DNA of 35,166 nt from Actinomadura darangshiensis (GCF_004349235.1 NZ_SMKY01000070.1:1-35166); one strand, 5' to 3'. Counted from the first letter of the stretch, positions 24,296-32,259 are shown. Notes: generated from the sequence alone by a model not told the origin. Translations and numbers: made by a program.

Positions 24296-24906
24296 GGCGG
24301 ACGGCACTGGTCACCGGCGCGGCGCACGGGCTCGGCGCGATGGCGGCGCGGCGGCTCGCCGCGGCGGCCTGGGACGTCGTCGCGGTGGACGTGGACGAGG
24401 TCGGCCTCGCCAAGACCTCGCTGCGCTCCCCGAACATGCACGTGCGGGCGTGCGACGTCGCCGATGGCGGCGCCGTGGCCGAGGTGCTGGCGATGACGGG
24501 CCCGGTGCACCGGGTCGTCCACGCCGCCGCCATCGCGCCCGCGGGGCCGGTGCTGGAACAGGCCGCCGGCGAAATAGAACACGTTCTCCGAACGAACGTC
24601 ATCGGCGCGATTCACGTCGTCCAGGCGACGCTGCCGGGGATGCTGGAGCGCGGCGCGGGCGAGCTGTTCCTCTGCCCGGGCGCGGCGGGCCCCTCGGCGG
24701 CCGCCGTGGCCGCCTACACCGACGCGCTCTGGGCCGAGCAGGGCGACCGGGGCGTGCTGCTGCGCTGCGTGCGGCCGGACGACGGGACACCGCACCGGCT
24801 CGTCCTCGACGCGATGGACCGCTCGCTCGCCCGTCCCGCCGCGCACGTCCACGTGCGGGCCCGGCCGACCCGCCGCCCACCTGCCATGATCTTCGCTCCA
24901 CGATGA
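24292..24906 (+). CDS. Short, catalytically degenerate SDR-like protein
   Basis: 204 residues, shorter than the 240-280 usual for classical SDRs. The nucleotide loop is intact (TALVTGAAHGLG, residues 4-15), as are CDVAD (54-58) and N102 (RTNVIGA). The catalytic triad is not. Tyr is kept (Y142), but the +4 Lys is L146, and the Ser position (13 before Tyr) is P129 within LCPGAAGPS. The usual C-terminal substrate loop is cut short and ends in an Arg/Pro-rich tail. It is translationally coupled to the decarboxylase-like gene. It may bind NAD(P) or serve as a subunit without redox activity, or it may be decaying. No frameshift is apparent. Confidence 0.75.
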   Translation: MRRTALVTGAAHGLGAMAARRLAAAAWDVVAVDVDEVGLAKTSLRSPNMHVRACDVADGGAVAEVLAMTGPVHRVVHAAAIAPAGPVLEQAAGEIEHVLRTNVIGAIHVVQATLPGMLERGAGELFLCPGAAGPSAAAVAAYTDALWAEQGDRGVLLRCVRPDDGTPHRLVLDAMDRSLARPAAHVHVRARPTRRPPAMIFAPR

Positions 24907-24950
24907 ACTCCGGCGGGACCGAATAAGCTGTCTCCTTCGCCCTTTCGGGG

Positions 24951-24971
24951 CGCCGGGGGAGGTCCCCGGCG
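24951..24971. terminator. GC-rich hairpin between SDR and helicase genes
   Basis: CGCCGGGG (24951-24958) and CCCCGGCG (24964-24971) form an 8-bp stem with a 5-base loop. It lies 44 bp after the SDR stop and 26 bp before the helicase ATG, so it is either a terminator or a leader hairpin. TAAGCT at 24924 is a possible -10 for the helicase. Confidence 0.45.
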
Positions 24972-24997
24972 TGACTCACGTGCGAGGAGCAGCCTGC

Positions 24998-27505
24998 ATG
25001 TCGTCCCAGGTCAACGGGCGGCCGACCGAGTCCGGCGGCACGGTGAAGGACCAGGAGATCGCCGCCGAGCAGCGCTACGTCGACATCGCCTACCAGCGGC
25101 TGGAGGAGATGCGCGCGGACGCCCAGGCCATGATCCGCGAAGGCTACCGGCAGTCGCTCGCCGGAACCAAGGGCTCGCTCGTGGACCGGGACGCGATGGT
25201 CCACCAGGCGTCTTTGCGCGTCCAGGCGCTGGACATCGCCGACGACGGCCTGGTCTTCGGCCGGCTCGACCTGACCTCCGAAGAGGTCCGCTACATCGGC
25301 CGCATCGGCGTCCGCACCAGCGAGCACGACTCCCTCGTCATCGACTGGCGGGCGCCCGCCGCCGAGGACTTCTACCGCGCCACCCCCGAGGACCCGCGCG
25401 GCGTCGTCCGCCGCCGCGTCCTGCACTCGCGCGGCCACACGGTCGTCGACCTTGAGGACGACCTCCTCGACCCGGAGGCGGCGGACGGCATGACGGTCGT
25501 CGGCGACGGCGCGTTCCTCGCCTCGCTCGCCCGCACCCGCGAGGGCGCGATGCGCGACATCGTCGCGACGATCCAGCGGGAGCAGGACGAGGTCATCCGC
25601 GCCCCCGCCGACGGGACGGTCCTGGTCCGCGGCGCCCCCGGCACCGGCAAGACCGCCGTCGCGCTGCACCGCGTCGCCTACCTGCTGTTCCGGCACCGCC
25701 GCCGGTTCGGGTCGCGCGGTGTGCTGGTGATCGGCCCGAACCGCCGGTTCACCGCCTACATCGAGCGGGTGCTGCCGTCCCTCGGCGAGGGCTCGGCGAC
25801 GCTGCGCTCGCTCGGCGACCTCGTCGACGGCGGCACCGCGACCGTCCACGACGCGCCGCGTGTGGCCCGCGTCAAGGGCGCGGACACGATGGCGGCGATC
25901 CTGCGCCGCGCCGTGGCCGACCACGCGCCCGGTGCCCCCGGAGAACTGCGCGTCGTGTTCAAGGGCATCGTCGTCGCCCTCGACCGCGACCGCATCGACC
26001 GGATCCGCAACGAGGTCCACCGGCGCAGCCGCGGCAGCGTGAACACCGCCCGCGGGCGGGCGGCCGAAATGCTCCTGGACGCCCTCTGGGCCCGCTTCAA
26101 CGACCTCGGCGGCCCGGAGGCGGCCGAGGCCGAGGAGGGCGCCGAAGCGGGGCTGTGGAACGCGATCCTGGCCGCCGACGGCCTCGCCTCCCTCGACGAG
26201 GAACCGGCCCGCGCGAGCCAGAACGGGGACGGCGACCCGAAGCGCACCCAGTTCGAGACGCGGGTCCGCGAGCAGCGCGCGTTCACCGACTTCCTCGTCG
26301 CCTGGTGGCCGATCCGCCGCCCGCTGGACGTGCTGCGCTCGCTCGGCGACCCGTCGCGGCTGCGCCGCGCCGCCGGACGCGACCTCGACCGCGACGACAT
26401 CGAGCCGCTCGCGGCGTCCTGGACCGGGGAGGACGCGCCGCTCAGCTACCAGGACGTCGCCCTCCTGGACGAGCTCGACGCGCTGCTCGGCTCGCCGCCC
26501 CGCCCGTCGCGCCGCCGCAAGGCCCCGTCCGAGGACGACCCGTTCGTCGTCGACGGCGTCAACATCCTCACCGGGGAGGAGGTCGTGGACGACACCTGGG
26601 AGCCGGAGATGCAGGAGCTGACGACGTCCATCGAGCGCCTCGAACGGTCCCGCCGGGTGGACGACGGCGTGGTGGAGGAGCGTCCCGAGTACGCGCACAT
26701 CGTCGTCGACGAGGCGCAGGACCTCTCCCCCATGCAGTGGCGCATGCTCGGCCGCCGCGGCCGCCAGGCCAGCTGGACGATCGTCGAGGACCCGGCCCAG
26801 AGCGCGTGGGAGGACCTCGACGCCGCCCGCCAGGCCATGGAGGCCGCGCTCGGCGGCGAGCGTCCCTCCCGGGGCCGCCGCCGCACCCGCAAGCCGGCGC
26901 CTCGCACGCGGCACGAGTACGAACTGACGACGAACTACCGCAACTCGACCGAGATCGCCGCCGTGTCCGCCCGCGTGCTGGCCCGCGCCCTCCCGGAGGC
27001 CAGCCCGGCCCGCGCCGTCCGGACGTCCGGCATCGACCCGATCGTTCATGTCGTCCCCCAACCTGACCTGGCCTCCGCCGCCCGCGCGGCGGCAGAAGAA
27101 CTCCTCACTCAGGTAGAGGGCACGATCGGCGTAATCGTTCCACTCCCTTTGACGGAACGTGTCCACCCGGACACACCGGCCACAGCGGGCACGGCGGGCA
27201 CGGCGGGCACGGCGCCGCCCACGTCCGGTCCGGAAGGCACTCCGAAGCCCGGCCATGCCGTCGCGTGGACTGAAAGTGATCTTGAGCGGCTGGGTGCGGG
27301 GTTGCCGGAGCGGGTGCAGGTGCTGGACGTCCTGGAGGCGAAGGGCCTGGAGTTCGACGCCGCCGTGATCGTGGCGCCCGAGACCGTCGCCGCGCAGTCG
27401 CCGCGCGGGCTGCGGGTCCTGTACGTCGCCGTCTCGCGAGCGACGCAGCGGCTGACCGTCCTCACCGCCGACCCGGACTGGCGCGCCGCGCTCCTCGGCA
27501 CCTGA
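24998..27505 (+). CDS. helD: HelD-like UvrD/Rep-family ATPase acting on RNA polymerase
   Basis: 835 residues of the superfamily 1 HelD group, which frees stalled RNA polymerase from nucleic acid; some actinobacterial members (HelR) protect against rifamycins. The N-terminus has a charged helical arm (EQRYVDIAYQRLEEMRADA) that in HelD enters the secondary channel. IGRIGVRTSEHDSLVIDWRAP follows, typical of the family. Motifs: Walker A GAPGTGKTAVALHR (about 212-220), Walker B VVDEAQDLSPMQWR (about 570), NYRNSTEIA (about 646), VLDVLEAKGLEFDAAVIV, and LYVAVSRATQRLTVLT near the end. ATG 24998 has GAGGAG upstream. A Thr/Ala/Gly repeat insert (about 729-738) precedes the last helicase motifs. I saw no rifamycin-associated promoter element I could identify with confidence. 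Confidence 0.88.
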   Translation: MSSQVNGRPTESGGTVKDQEIAAEQRYVDIAYQRLEEMRADAQAMIREGYRQSLAGTKGSLVDRDAMVHQASLRVQALDIADDGLVFGRLDLTSEEVRYIGRIGVRTSEHDSLVIDWRAPAAEDFYRATPEDPRGVVRRRVLHSRGHTVVDLEDDLLDPEAADGMTVVGDGAFLASLARTREGAMRDIVATIQREQDEVIRAPADGTVLVRGAPGTGKTAVALHRVAYLLFRHRRRFGSRGVLVIGPNRRFTAYIERVLPSLGEGSATLRSLGDLVDGGTATVHDAPRVARVKGADTMAAILRRAVADHAPGAPGELRVVFKGIVVALDRDRIDRIRNEVHRRSRGSVNTARGRAAEMLLDALWARFNDLGGPEAAEAEEGAEAGLWNAILAADGLASLDEEPARASQNGDGDPKRTQFETRVREQRAFTDFLVAWWPIRRPLDVLRSLGDPSRLRRAAGRDLDRDDIEPLAASWTGEDAPLSYQDVALLDELDALLGSPPRPSRRRKAPSEDDPFVVDGVNILTGEEVVDDTWEPEMQELTTSIERLERSRRVDDGVVEERPEYAHIVVDEAQDLSPMQWRMLGRRGRQASWTIVEDPAQSAWEDLDAARQAMEAALGGERPSRGRRRTRKPAPRTRHEYELTTNYRNSTEIAAVSARVLARALPEASPARAVRTSGIDPIVHVVPQPDLASAARAAAEELLTQVEGTIGVIVPLPLTERVHPDTPATAGTAGTAGTAPPTSGPEGTPKPGHAVAWTESDLERLGAGLPERVQVLDVLEAKGLEFDAAVIVAPETVAAQSPRGLRVLYVAVSRATQRLTVLTADPDWRAALLGT

Positions 27506-27592
27506 CCCCGGCGGCGCGTCCAAGCGGGGAGAAGGCCCGGCGTGCGGGAGTTAGGCTGACGCTGCCCCATTCGCACGGGTGGACGGAGATCA

Positions 27593-28231
27593 ATGAGCGG
27601 CCGCAATCCCGCGCCCCGGCGCAGCTACGGAGGCCGGTCCGCCGAGGAGCGACGGGCTGAGCGGCGCGAACGCCTGCTGGCGGCGGGCCTCGAACTGTTC
27701 GGGACGCGCGGCTACGCGGCGACGTCCATCGAGCGGCTGTGCGCGACGGCGAGCGTGTCGACCCGCAACTTCTACGAGGAGTTCTCCGGGCGCGAGGAAC
27801 TGCTCACCACGCTGCACCAGCACATCAACACGCGCGCCTCCGCCGCCATGACCGCCGCGTACGCCGACGCGGCGGACGGCGGCCTGCGCACCCGCGTGGA
27901 GGCCGCCGTGCGCGCGTTCGTCTCCATCACGGCGAGCGACCCGCGCTGGGCCCGCATCGCGTTCGTCGAGGTCATCGGCGTCAGCGCCGTTCTGGAGCAG
28001 CACCGCTTCCGCTGGCGCGCCCGGTGGGAGGAGACGATGACCGCGATGGCCCGCGAGGCCGTCGCCCGCGGCGAGGCCCTCGACCGCGACTACCGCCTTA
28101 CGATGATCGCCATCATCGGCGCGGTGAACAACCTCGTCCACCACTGGTCGGCCCGCGACCAGGACGTCCCCCTCGACGACATCACCGCCGAGCTGACCCA
28201 TCTGATCCTGGCGGCGATCACGACCCCCTAG
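27593..28231 (+). CDS. TetR-family transcriptional regulator
   Basis: 212 residues. The N-terminal DNA-binding domain (about 19-66) has the TetR pattern: RRERLLAAGLELFGTRGYAATSIERLCATASVSTRNFYEEFSGREELL, given here as a span from about 24 to 71 with key residues G-Y-T-I and NFYEEF. The helical C-terminal ligand domain follows. ATG 27593 is preceded by ACGGAGATCA. TAGGCT at 27552 is a possible -10. It is the last gene of the rightward block, and its stop overlaps the convergent GT2 gene by 4 bp. Its target is unknown; the nearby palindrome at 23536 is one candidate, though that site looks like a KstR motif and this protein does not obviously resemble KstR. Confidence 0.88.
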   Translation: MSGRNPAPRRSYGGRSAEERRAERRERLLAAGLELFGTRGYAATSIERLCATASVSTRNFYEEFSGREELLTTLHQHINTRASAAMTAAYADAADGGLRTRVEAAVRAFVSITASDPRWARIAFVEVIGVSAVLEQHRFRWRARWEETMTAMAREAVARGEALDRDYRLTMIAIIGAVNNLVHHWSARDQDVPLDDITAELTHLILAAITTP

Positions 28232-29109
28232 ATGATGGGGGGACGGCCCGTCCGGGTCATGCGCCAGGCGGTGCGGTAGGAGATGGGGCGGCGGGGGCCC
28301 GCGGGTTTGCGCCAGCCCTCCGCGAAGCCCTTGAACCACGGCTTGAGGGCGCTCGGCTTGCGTTCGCGGAGGACGGTCATGCCGATCCACACCGCGAGGT
28401 AGGTGAGGGCCAGCGGCCACGGGAGGTTGCGGCGGGCCAGCCAGACGCGGTTGCGGGCGTTGTAGCGGTAGAACATGCCGTGCCGCGTCGGCAGGACGGC
28501 GGGGTGGAACATGACCGCCGAGGCGTCGTAGACGATGCGGTACCCGGCGTTGAGGATCTGCCAGGCGAGGTCGGTCTCCTCGTGGGCGTAGAAGAAGTCC
28601 TCGGGGAGGCCGCCGCCGGCGTCGAACGCGGCGCGGCGGACCGCGCAGGCGCCGCCGAGGAACGTCGTGGCGGCGGACGAGCGCTCCGGGTCGCCGGCGC
28701 GCAGCCGGGGGACGTGCCGGCGTTCACCGCGGCCGCCCTCGGGGTCGCGGACGCGGAACGAGACGACGCCGAGGTCGGGTTCGGCGGAGAACCGGTCGCG
28801 CAGGTAGGTGCCGAGGCGGGTGGAGCGGTACCAGCCGTCGTCGTCCAGGAACAGGATGACGTCACCGCAGGACGCCTCCACGCCCCGGTTCCGTCCGCCC
28901 GGGATGCCGAGGTTGTCGGGGAGGCTGAGGGTCTTGACGCGCTCGTCGTCGAACGGCGCCGCGCCCGCCTGGTCGCCGACGGGGTCGGTGCCGTTGCCGA
29001 CGAGGACGACCTCGACGTCCACGTGCTCCTGGTCCAGGGCGCTGCGAACGGCGCGGGCCAGCTCCGCCGGCCTGTTCCCCATCGTGAGGACGACCACGGA
29101 CAGTTTCAC
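28228..29109 (-). CDS. Glycosyltransferase family 2
   Basis: 293 residues. GT-A fold: LSVVVLTMGNRPAELARAV at the N-terminus, nucleotide loop VLVGNGTDP, PDNLGIPGGRNRGVEAS, and an intact metal motif in VILFLDDDGWY. FLGGACAVRRAAF and the FFYAHEETDLAWQIL block follow, as in rhamnosyl- and galactosyl-type GT2 enzymes. A membrane-associated segment (PLALTYLAVWIGMTVL) near the C-terminus precedes a basic tail. The GTG start overlaps the phosphotransferase stop by 4 bp. It is the last member of a four-gene leftward cassette and probably glycosylates the lipid- or polymer-linked polyol made by the upstream enzymes (inference). Confidence 0.88.
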   Translation of the reverse strand: MKLSVVVLTMGNRPAELARAVRSALDQEHVDVEVVLVGNGTDPVGDQAGAAPFDDERVKTLSLPDNLGIPGGRNRGVEASCGDVILFLDDDGWYRSTRLGTYLRDRFSAEPDLGVVSFRVRDPEGGRGERRHVPRLRAGDPERSSAATTFLGGACAVRRAAFDAGGGLPEDFFYAHEETDLAWQILNAGYRIVYDASAVMFHPAVLPTRHGMFYRYNARNRVWLARRNLPWPLALTYLAVWIGMTVLRERKPSALKPWFKGFAEGWRKPAGPRRPISYRTAWRMTRTGRPPII

Positions 29110-29972
29110 TTCAGCCTCCGGGAGGCCAGGATGCTGACCAGGTGAAGCAGGGTCTGGACGACGGCGACGACGGCCACCGCCGCCATCAGCACGCGCACCG
29201 CGACCGGGTCGCCGGCGCCGGTCACCGCGTCGATCACGGCGGCGGCGAGGATCAGCAGCGACAGCTCGACCGCGCCGATGATCCGGTGGAAGCGCAGCAT
29301 GGAGGCCGCCTGCCGGGCCAGCGCGATGCCGGTGGAGCGGGGGCGCAGCGCGCGGTCGCCGCCGGACGGGTCGGCGGTCAGCCCCGACTTGGCGCGGGCC
29401 ACGACGACGTTGTCGGTCTCCGCCTTGATCAGCGCGGCGCCGAGCGCGGCGACGAGGCCGAGCTCGGCCCAGCCGCCGTTCTGCCAGCCGCCCTGCGCCA
29501 TGAAGCCGAGCCCGATGAGCAGCGACACCTCGGACAGGTAGTGGCCGATCCGGTCGAGGAACACCCCGGCGACCGACGTCTGCCGCAGGTAGCGGGCGAC
29601 CTCGCCGTCCACGCAGTCGAGCAGCAGGTAGACCTGGATGAGGAAGGCGCCGCCGAGGGCCGTCCACAGGGGGTCCGCGGGCAGCGACACGACGACGCCG
29701 GCGGCGACGCCGGACGCCATCATCAGGTAGGTGAGCTGGTTGGGGCTGAACCCGAGGCGCAGCGCGATCCACCCGAAGAACGGGGACAGGTCGCGCATGT
29801 AGAGGCGCCCGGCCCAGTGCTCCTCGTTCCGCCGGTCCTTCAGGCCGGGCGGCTGCCCGTACCGGCGGATGTCGGCGACACTGGCGCCCTTGCGGTGCGG
29901 CCTGTGGTCGTCGCCGGGGGGCTCTTGGGGGTGCTCGTGCCCGGGCAGCTCAGCCTCCGTGGGCCTGGACAT
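29106..29972 (-). CDS. CDP-alcohol phosphotransferase with His at the fourth motif Asp
   Basis: 288 residues: a ~55-residue hydrophilic N-terminus, then about six membrane helices. The motif is D119-x2-D122-G123-x2-A126-R127-x8-G136-x3-D140-x3-H144. Everything matches the family except the last residue, which is His rather than the Asp thought to act as the base. This may define a subgroup with a different acceptor or chemistry rather than an inactive enzyme, since all other residues are kept. ATG 29972 overlaps the upstream dehydrogenase gene by 23 bp with GGAAG nearby; the stop overlaps the GT2 start. Likely reaction: move a polyol phosphate from a CDP-polyol made by the cassette to a membrane acceptor (inference). 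Confidence 0.85.
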   Translation of the reverse strand: MSRPTEAELPGHEHPQEPPGDDHRPHRKGASVADIRRYGQPPGLKDRRNEEHWAGRLYMRDLSPFFGWIALRLGFSPNQLTYLMMASGVAAGVVVSLPADPLWTALGGAFLIQVYLLLDCVDGEVARYLRQTSVAGVFLDRIGHYLSEVSLLIGLGFMAQGGWQNGGWAELGLVAALGAALIKAETDNVVVARAKSGLTADPSGGDRALRPRSTGIALARQAASMLRFHRIIGAVELSLLILAAAVIDAVTGAGDPVAVRVLMAAVAVVAVVQTLLHLVSILASRRLK

Positions 29973-31023
29973 ACTCTTCCACCGCCTTGCGGGTCTCGCC
30001 CTCGTCGAGGCTGAGGTGTTCCAAGATCGTATAGCGGCCGGGCCGGGTCCGCGGGGCGTATGCCACGGCCGCGGCGAACTGTTCGGGGGTCAGCCCGACG
30101 TCGGCGGGGACGCGGGGCAGCCCGTGCCGGCCGAGGCAGGCGAGGATCTCCGCCAGCCGGTCCGCGCCGGCGCCGAGCCGGGTGGCGCGCAGGTGGTAGC
30201 AGAACGCGGCGCCGAGCCCGGCCAGCTCGCCGTGGTTGGCGGTGTCCGGGAACAGGTGGTCGATGGCGTGCAGGATCTCGTGGTCGCCGCCGCTCGCCGG
30301 GCGCGAGTCGCCGGCGAACGCCATCGCCATCCCCGACAGCACGAGCGCCTCCGCGAGGACGGTCAGGAACCGGTCGGAGTCGATCGAGCCGGGCTGGTGC
30401 ACCAGCGCCTCGGCGGCGGTGCGGGCCACGGTGAGGGCCAGCCGGTCGACGCGCTCGCCGCAGTCCTCGGCCGCGAGCAGCCAGTCGTCCACGGCGGAGA
30501 AGTTGCTGACCACGTCGCCGATCCCGGCGCGGACGAGCCGGTCGGGCGCGGCGTGCACGTAGTCGAGGTCGACGACCATCGCCAGCGGCATCACGACGCC
30601 GAACGAGCCCTTGCCCTTGTCGTGGACGAGGGACGCGACCGGCGAGCAGATCCCGTCGTGCGACAGGTTCGTGGCGACCGACACCATCGGGATGCCCGAC
30701 AGCGTCGCCGCGTACTTGGCGGCGTCGATCGTCCGGCCGCCGCCGATGCCGACGACCGCCTCGTACGACCCGGCGCGCAGCTTGGACCCCAGGTCGACGG
30801 CCGCGTCCACGGTGCCGCCCGCGACCTGGAACACCTCGCAGGCGTCCAGGGACGCCTTGACCTGCTCGGCGATCTGGTCGCCCTGGCCGGGGCCGACCGC
30901 GACCGCGACGCGCCCCTCGGTGGCGATCCGCTTGTCGGCGAGCAGCTCGCCGAGACCCGCGACAGCGCCGCGCCGCACATCGATGGAGAGCGGCGCGTTC
31001 AGCATCCGCGTCAGCAGGGGCAT
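29950..31023 (-). CDS. sn-Glycerol-1-phosphate dehydrogenase-like (iron-containing ADH superfamily)
   Basis: 357 residues. The NAD(P)-binding signature VVGIGGGRTIDAAKYAA (G94-G96, D100) and the ATNLSHDGICSPVAS block (S121-H122-D123-G124) are typical of the EgsA/AraM group. That group reduces DHAP to sn-glycerol-1-phosphate or oxidises similar polyol phosphates. Metal ligands are recognisable: Asp in AGIGDVVSNFSAVDDW, His in GGDHEILHAIDHLF, His in ANHGELAGLGAAF. ATG 31023 has GAGGAGG upstream. It lies between a CTP-type nucleotidyltransferase (30-bp gap) and a CDP-alcohol phosphotransferase (23-bp overlap), so its product is probably the phosphate that gets cytidylylated. Other polyol phosphates than G1P remain possible. 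Confidence 0.85.
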   Translation of the reverse strand: MPLLTRMLNAPLSIDVRRGAVAGLGELLADKRIATEGRVAVAVGPGQGDQIAEQVKASLDACEVFQVAGGTVDAAVDLGSKLRAGSYEAVVGIGGGRTIDAAKYAATLSGIPMVSVATNLSHDGICSPVASLVHDKGKGSFGVVMPLAMVVDLDYVHAAPDRLVRAGIGDVVSNFSAVDDWLLAAEDCGERVDRLALTVARTAAEALVHQPGSIDSDRFLTVLAEALVLSGMAMAFAGDSRPASGGDHEILHAIDHLFPDTANHGELAGLGAAFCYHLRATRLGAGADRLAEILACLGRHGLPRVPADVGLTPEQFAAAVAYAPRTRPGRYTILEHLSLDEGETRKAVEEYVQAHGG

Positions 31024-31053
31024 GGGCCTCCTCGCGTCGTGCCGTGCGTGCGG

Positions 31054-31785
31054 TCAGTAGCCCTTGGCGATCCGGCGGGCCTTCTCCAGGTCCTCGTGGT
31101 TGTCGACCTCCACCCAGGCGACGTCGCCGATCGGTGCGACCCCGATGCGGCCGCCCCGGTTGACGAGCTCCTGGTAGCCGTCCTCGTAGTACAGGTCGGG
31201 GTCGCGCTCCCAGGTGGCCTTGAGCGCGTCGGCGAGCGGCTCCGCGGCGGCCGGCTCGATGAGCGTGGCGCCGATGTACTCGCCGTTCGCCGTGGAGGGG
31301 TCCATCAGCTTGGTGATGGTCTTCAGGTGGTCCTCGCCGTCGAGGATCACCTTCATCTCCTCGTCGGCGAGAGTTTTCACATCGTCCACCGCCAGGAGGA
31401 TGTCCGGCCCGCGGTTGGCCAGTAGCGTCTTCTCCACGCTCACCGGATGGACCGTGTCGCCGTTGACCATGAGGACGCCCTTGGAGAAGTGCTCCCGAGC
31501 CAGCCACATGGAGTAGGCGTTGTTCCACTCCTCGGCCTTGTCGTTGTGAACCAGCGTGAGGGACACGCCGTACAGCTCCTCAAGGGCGGTTTTACGTTCC
31601 TCCACGGCGCCCGCCTGGTAGCCGACGACGATGACGACGTCCGTCAGCCCGACCTCGGCGAGGTTGCGGAGGGCGATGTCGAGGATGGTGGTCTCGCCGT
31701 CAACGGGGACCAGGGCCTTGGGGAGGGTGTCGGTGTACGGCCGCAGCCTCCGGCCCGCGCCCGCCGCCAGCACCATGCCGATCAT
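31054..31785 (-). CDS. Nucleotidyltransferase, LicC/inositol-1-phosphate cytidylyltransferase-like
   Basis: 243 residues of the GT-A-like nucleotidyltransferase fold: GMVLAAGAGRRLRPYTDTLPKALVPVDG carries the NTP loop (span 3-30) with Lys of PKAL. VVIVVGYQA, EEWNNAYSMWLAREHF (the NNxxSM form seen in LicC-type CTP:phosphocholine and related enzymes), and VLMVNGDTVHP with the metal Asp follow. The C-terminus has YYEDGYQELV and VAWVEVDNHEDLEKARRI. It most likely makes a CDP-polyol from CTP. ATG 31785 is preceded by AGAGGAG. It is the first gene of the four-gene cassette. A hairpin made of GTGGGGG/CCCCCAC sits in its leader. Base specificity (CTP rather than another NTP) is inferred from the neighbouring phosphotransferase. 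Confidence 0.85.
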   Translation of the reverse strand: MIGMVLAAGAGRRLRPYTDTLPKALVPVDGETTILDIALRNLAEVGLTDVVIVVGYQAGAVEERKTALEELYGVSLTLVHNDKAEEWNNAYSMWLAREHFSKGVLMVNGDTVHPVSVEKTLLANRGPDILLAVDDVKTLADEEMKVILDGEDHLKTITKLMDPSTANGEYIGATLIEPAAAEPLADALKATWERDPDLYYEDGYQELVNRGGRIGVAPIGDVAWVEVDNHEDLEKARRIAKGY

Positions 31786-32259
31786 GCTCTTCTCCTCTTT
31801 CCCGGTGGGGGCCGCCCCCCACACCCCCGGACAAAAGACTCCGTCAGGTCGACCGTCGCCGCTTCGCGGCCGTTCCACGCCCATGTGGCGACGCTCCCGC
31901 CGCCGGACAACACGCCAAGGTAGGCGGCCTGAGCCGCGTACGCGAACGGAGGTGCCCCGGACGGGCCCGCGAACGTGCGGTGTCGCGGTGGCGGGGCGCG
32001 AGGACCGTGATCGGCGCGCAGACGAGCGGCGCCGACGGTGCGCGCGCGTCCCCCAACACGGCCTGGCAACCATACTCGATCGCGCGGGCTGTGGGCGGCC
32101 GAGCCGGTCCGGGCGGCCCGGGGTCCGGTACGTTGTGCGTGACCGGCCGCTCACGCGCGGGCGCCTGTTCCATCGGCGCCTCCGGAGCCGGTCGGGCGAA
32201 CACGGGCAGGAGCACAGCGTAGCGGCCCGATGACCGGGCGCCGCGGAGATCGAGGAGAG
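31786..32259. other. 474-bp divergent intergenic region without a convincing gene
   Basis: It lies between the leftward cassette and the rightward IspD/TarI-like gene. Contents: a GTGGGGG/CCCCCAC hairpin (about 31805-31822) in the leftward leader, a CCCCCCACACCCCCGG block (31815-31830), and the GTGACCGGCCGCTCAC motif (32139-32154). Open frames here have skewed Arg/Pro/Ala composition and no recognisable domain. It presumably holds both promoters. Confidence 0.6.
32139..32154. promoter_or_regulatory. Candidate operator, second copy
   Basis: GTGACCGGCCGCTCAC, 14 of 16 identical to 10409-10424, lies about 105 bp upstream of the rightward cytidylyltransferase start and within the divergent region. 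It also forms GCGTGA/TCACGC half-sites (32137-32156). The regulator is unknown. Confidence 0.3.

Noticed and set aside
24599..27523. A 974-codon minus-strand open frame
   Set aside because: It is opposite the helicase gene, which has complete SF1 motifs; the antisense product has no recognisable domain.
31844..32215. A 123-codon minus-strand frame in the large intergenic region
   Set aside because: Arg/Pro/Ala-rich product, no domain, no ribosome site seen, and it covers the likely promoter area; treated as chance.
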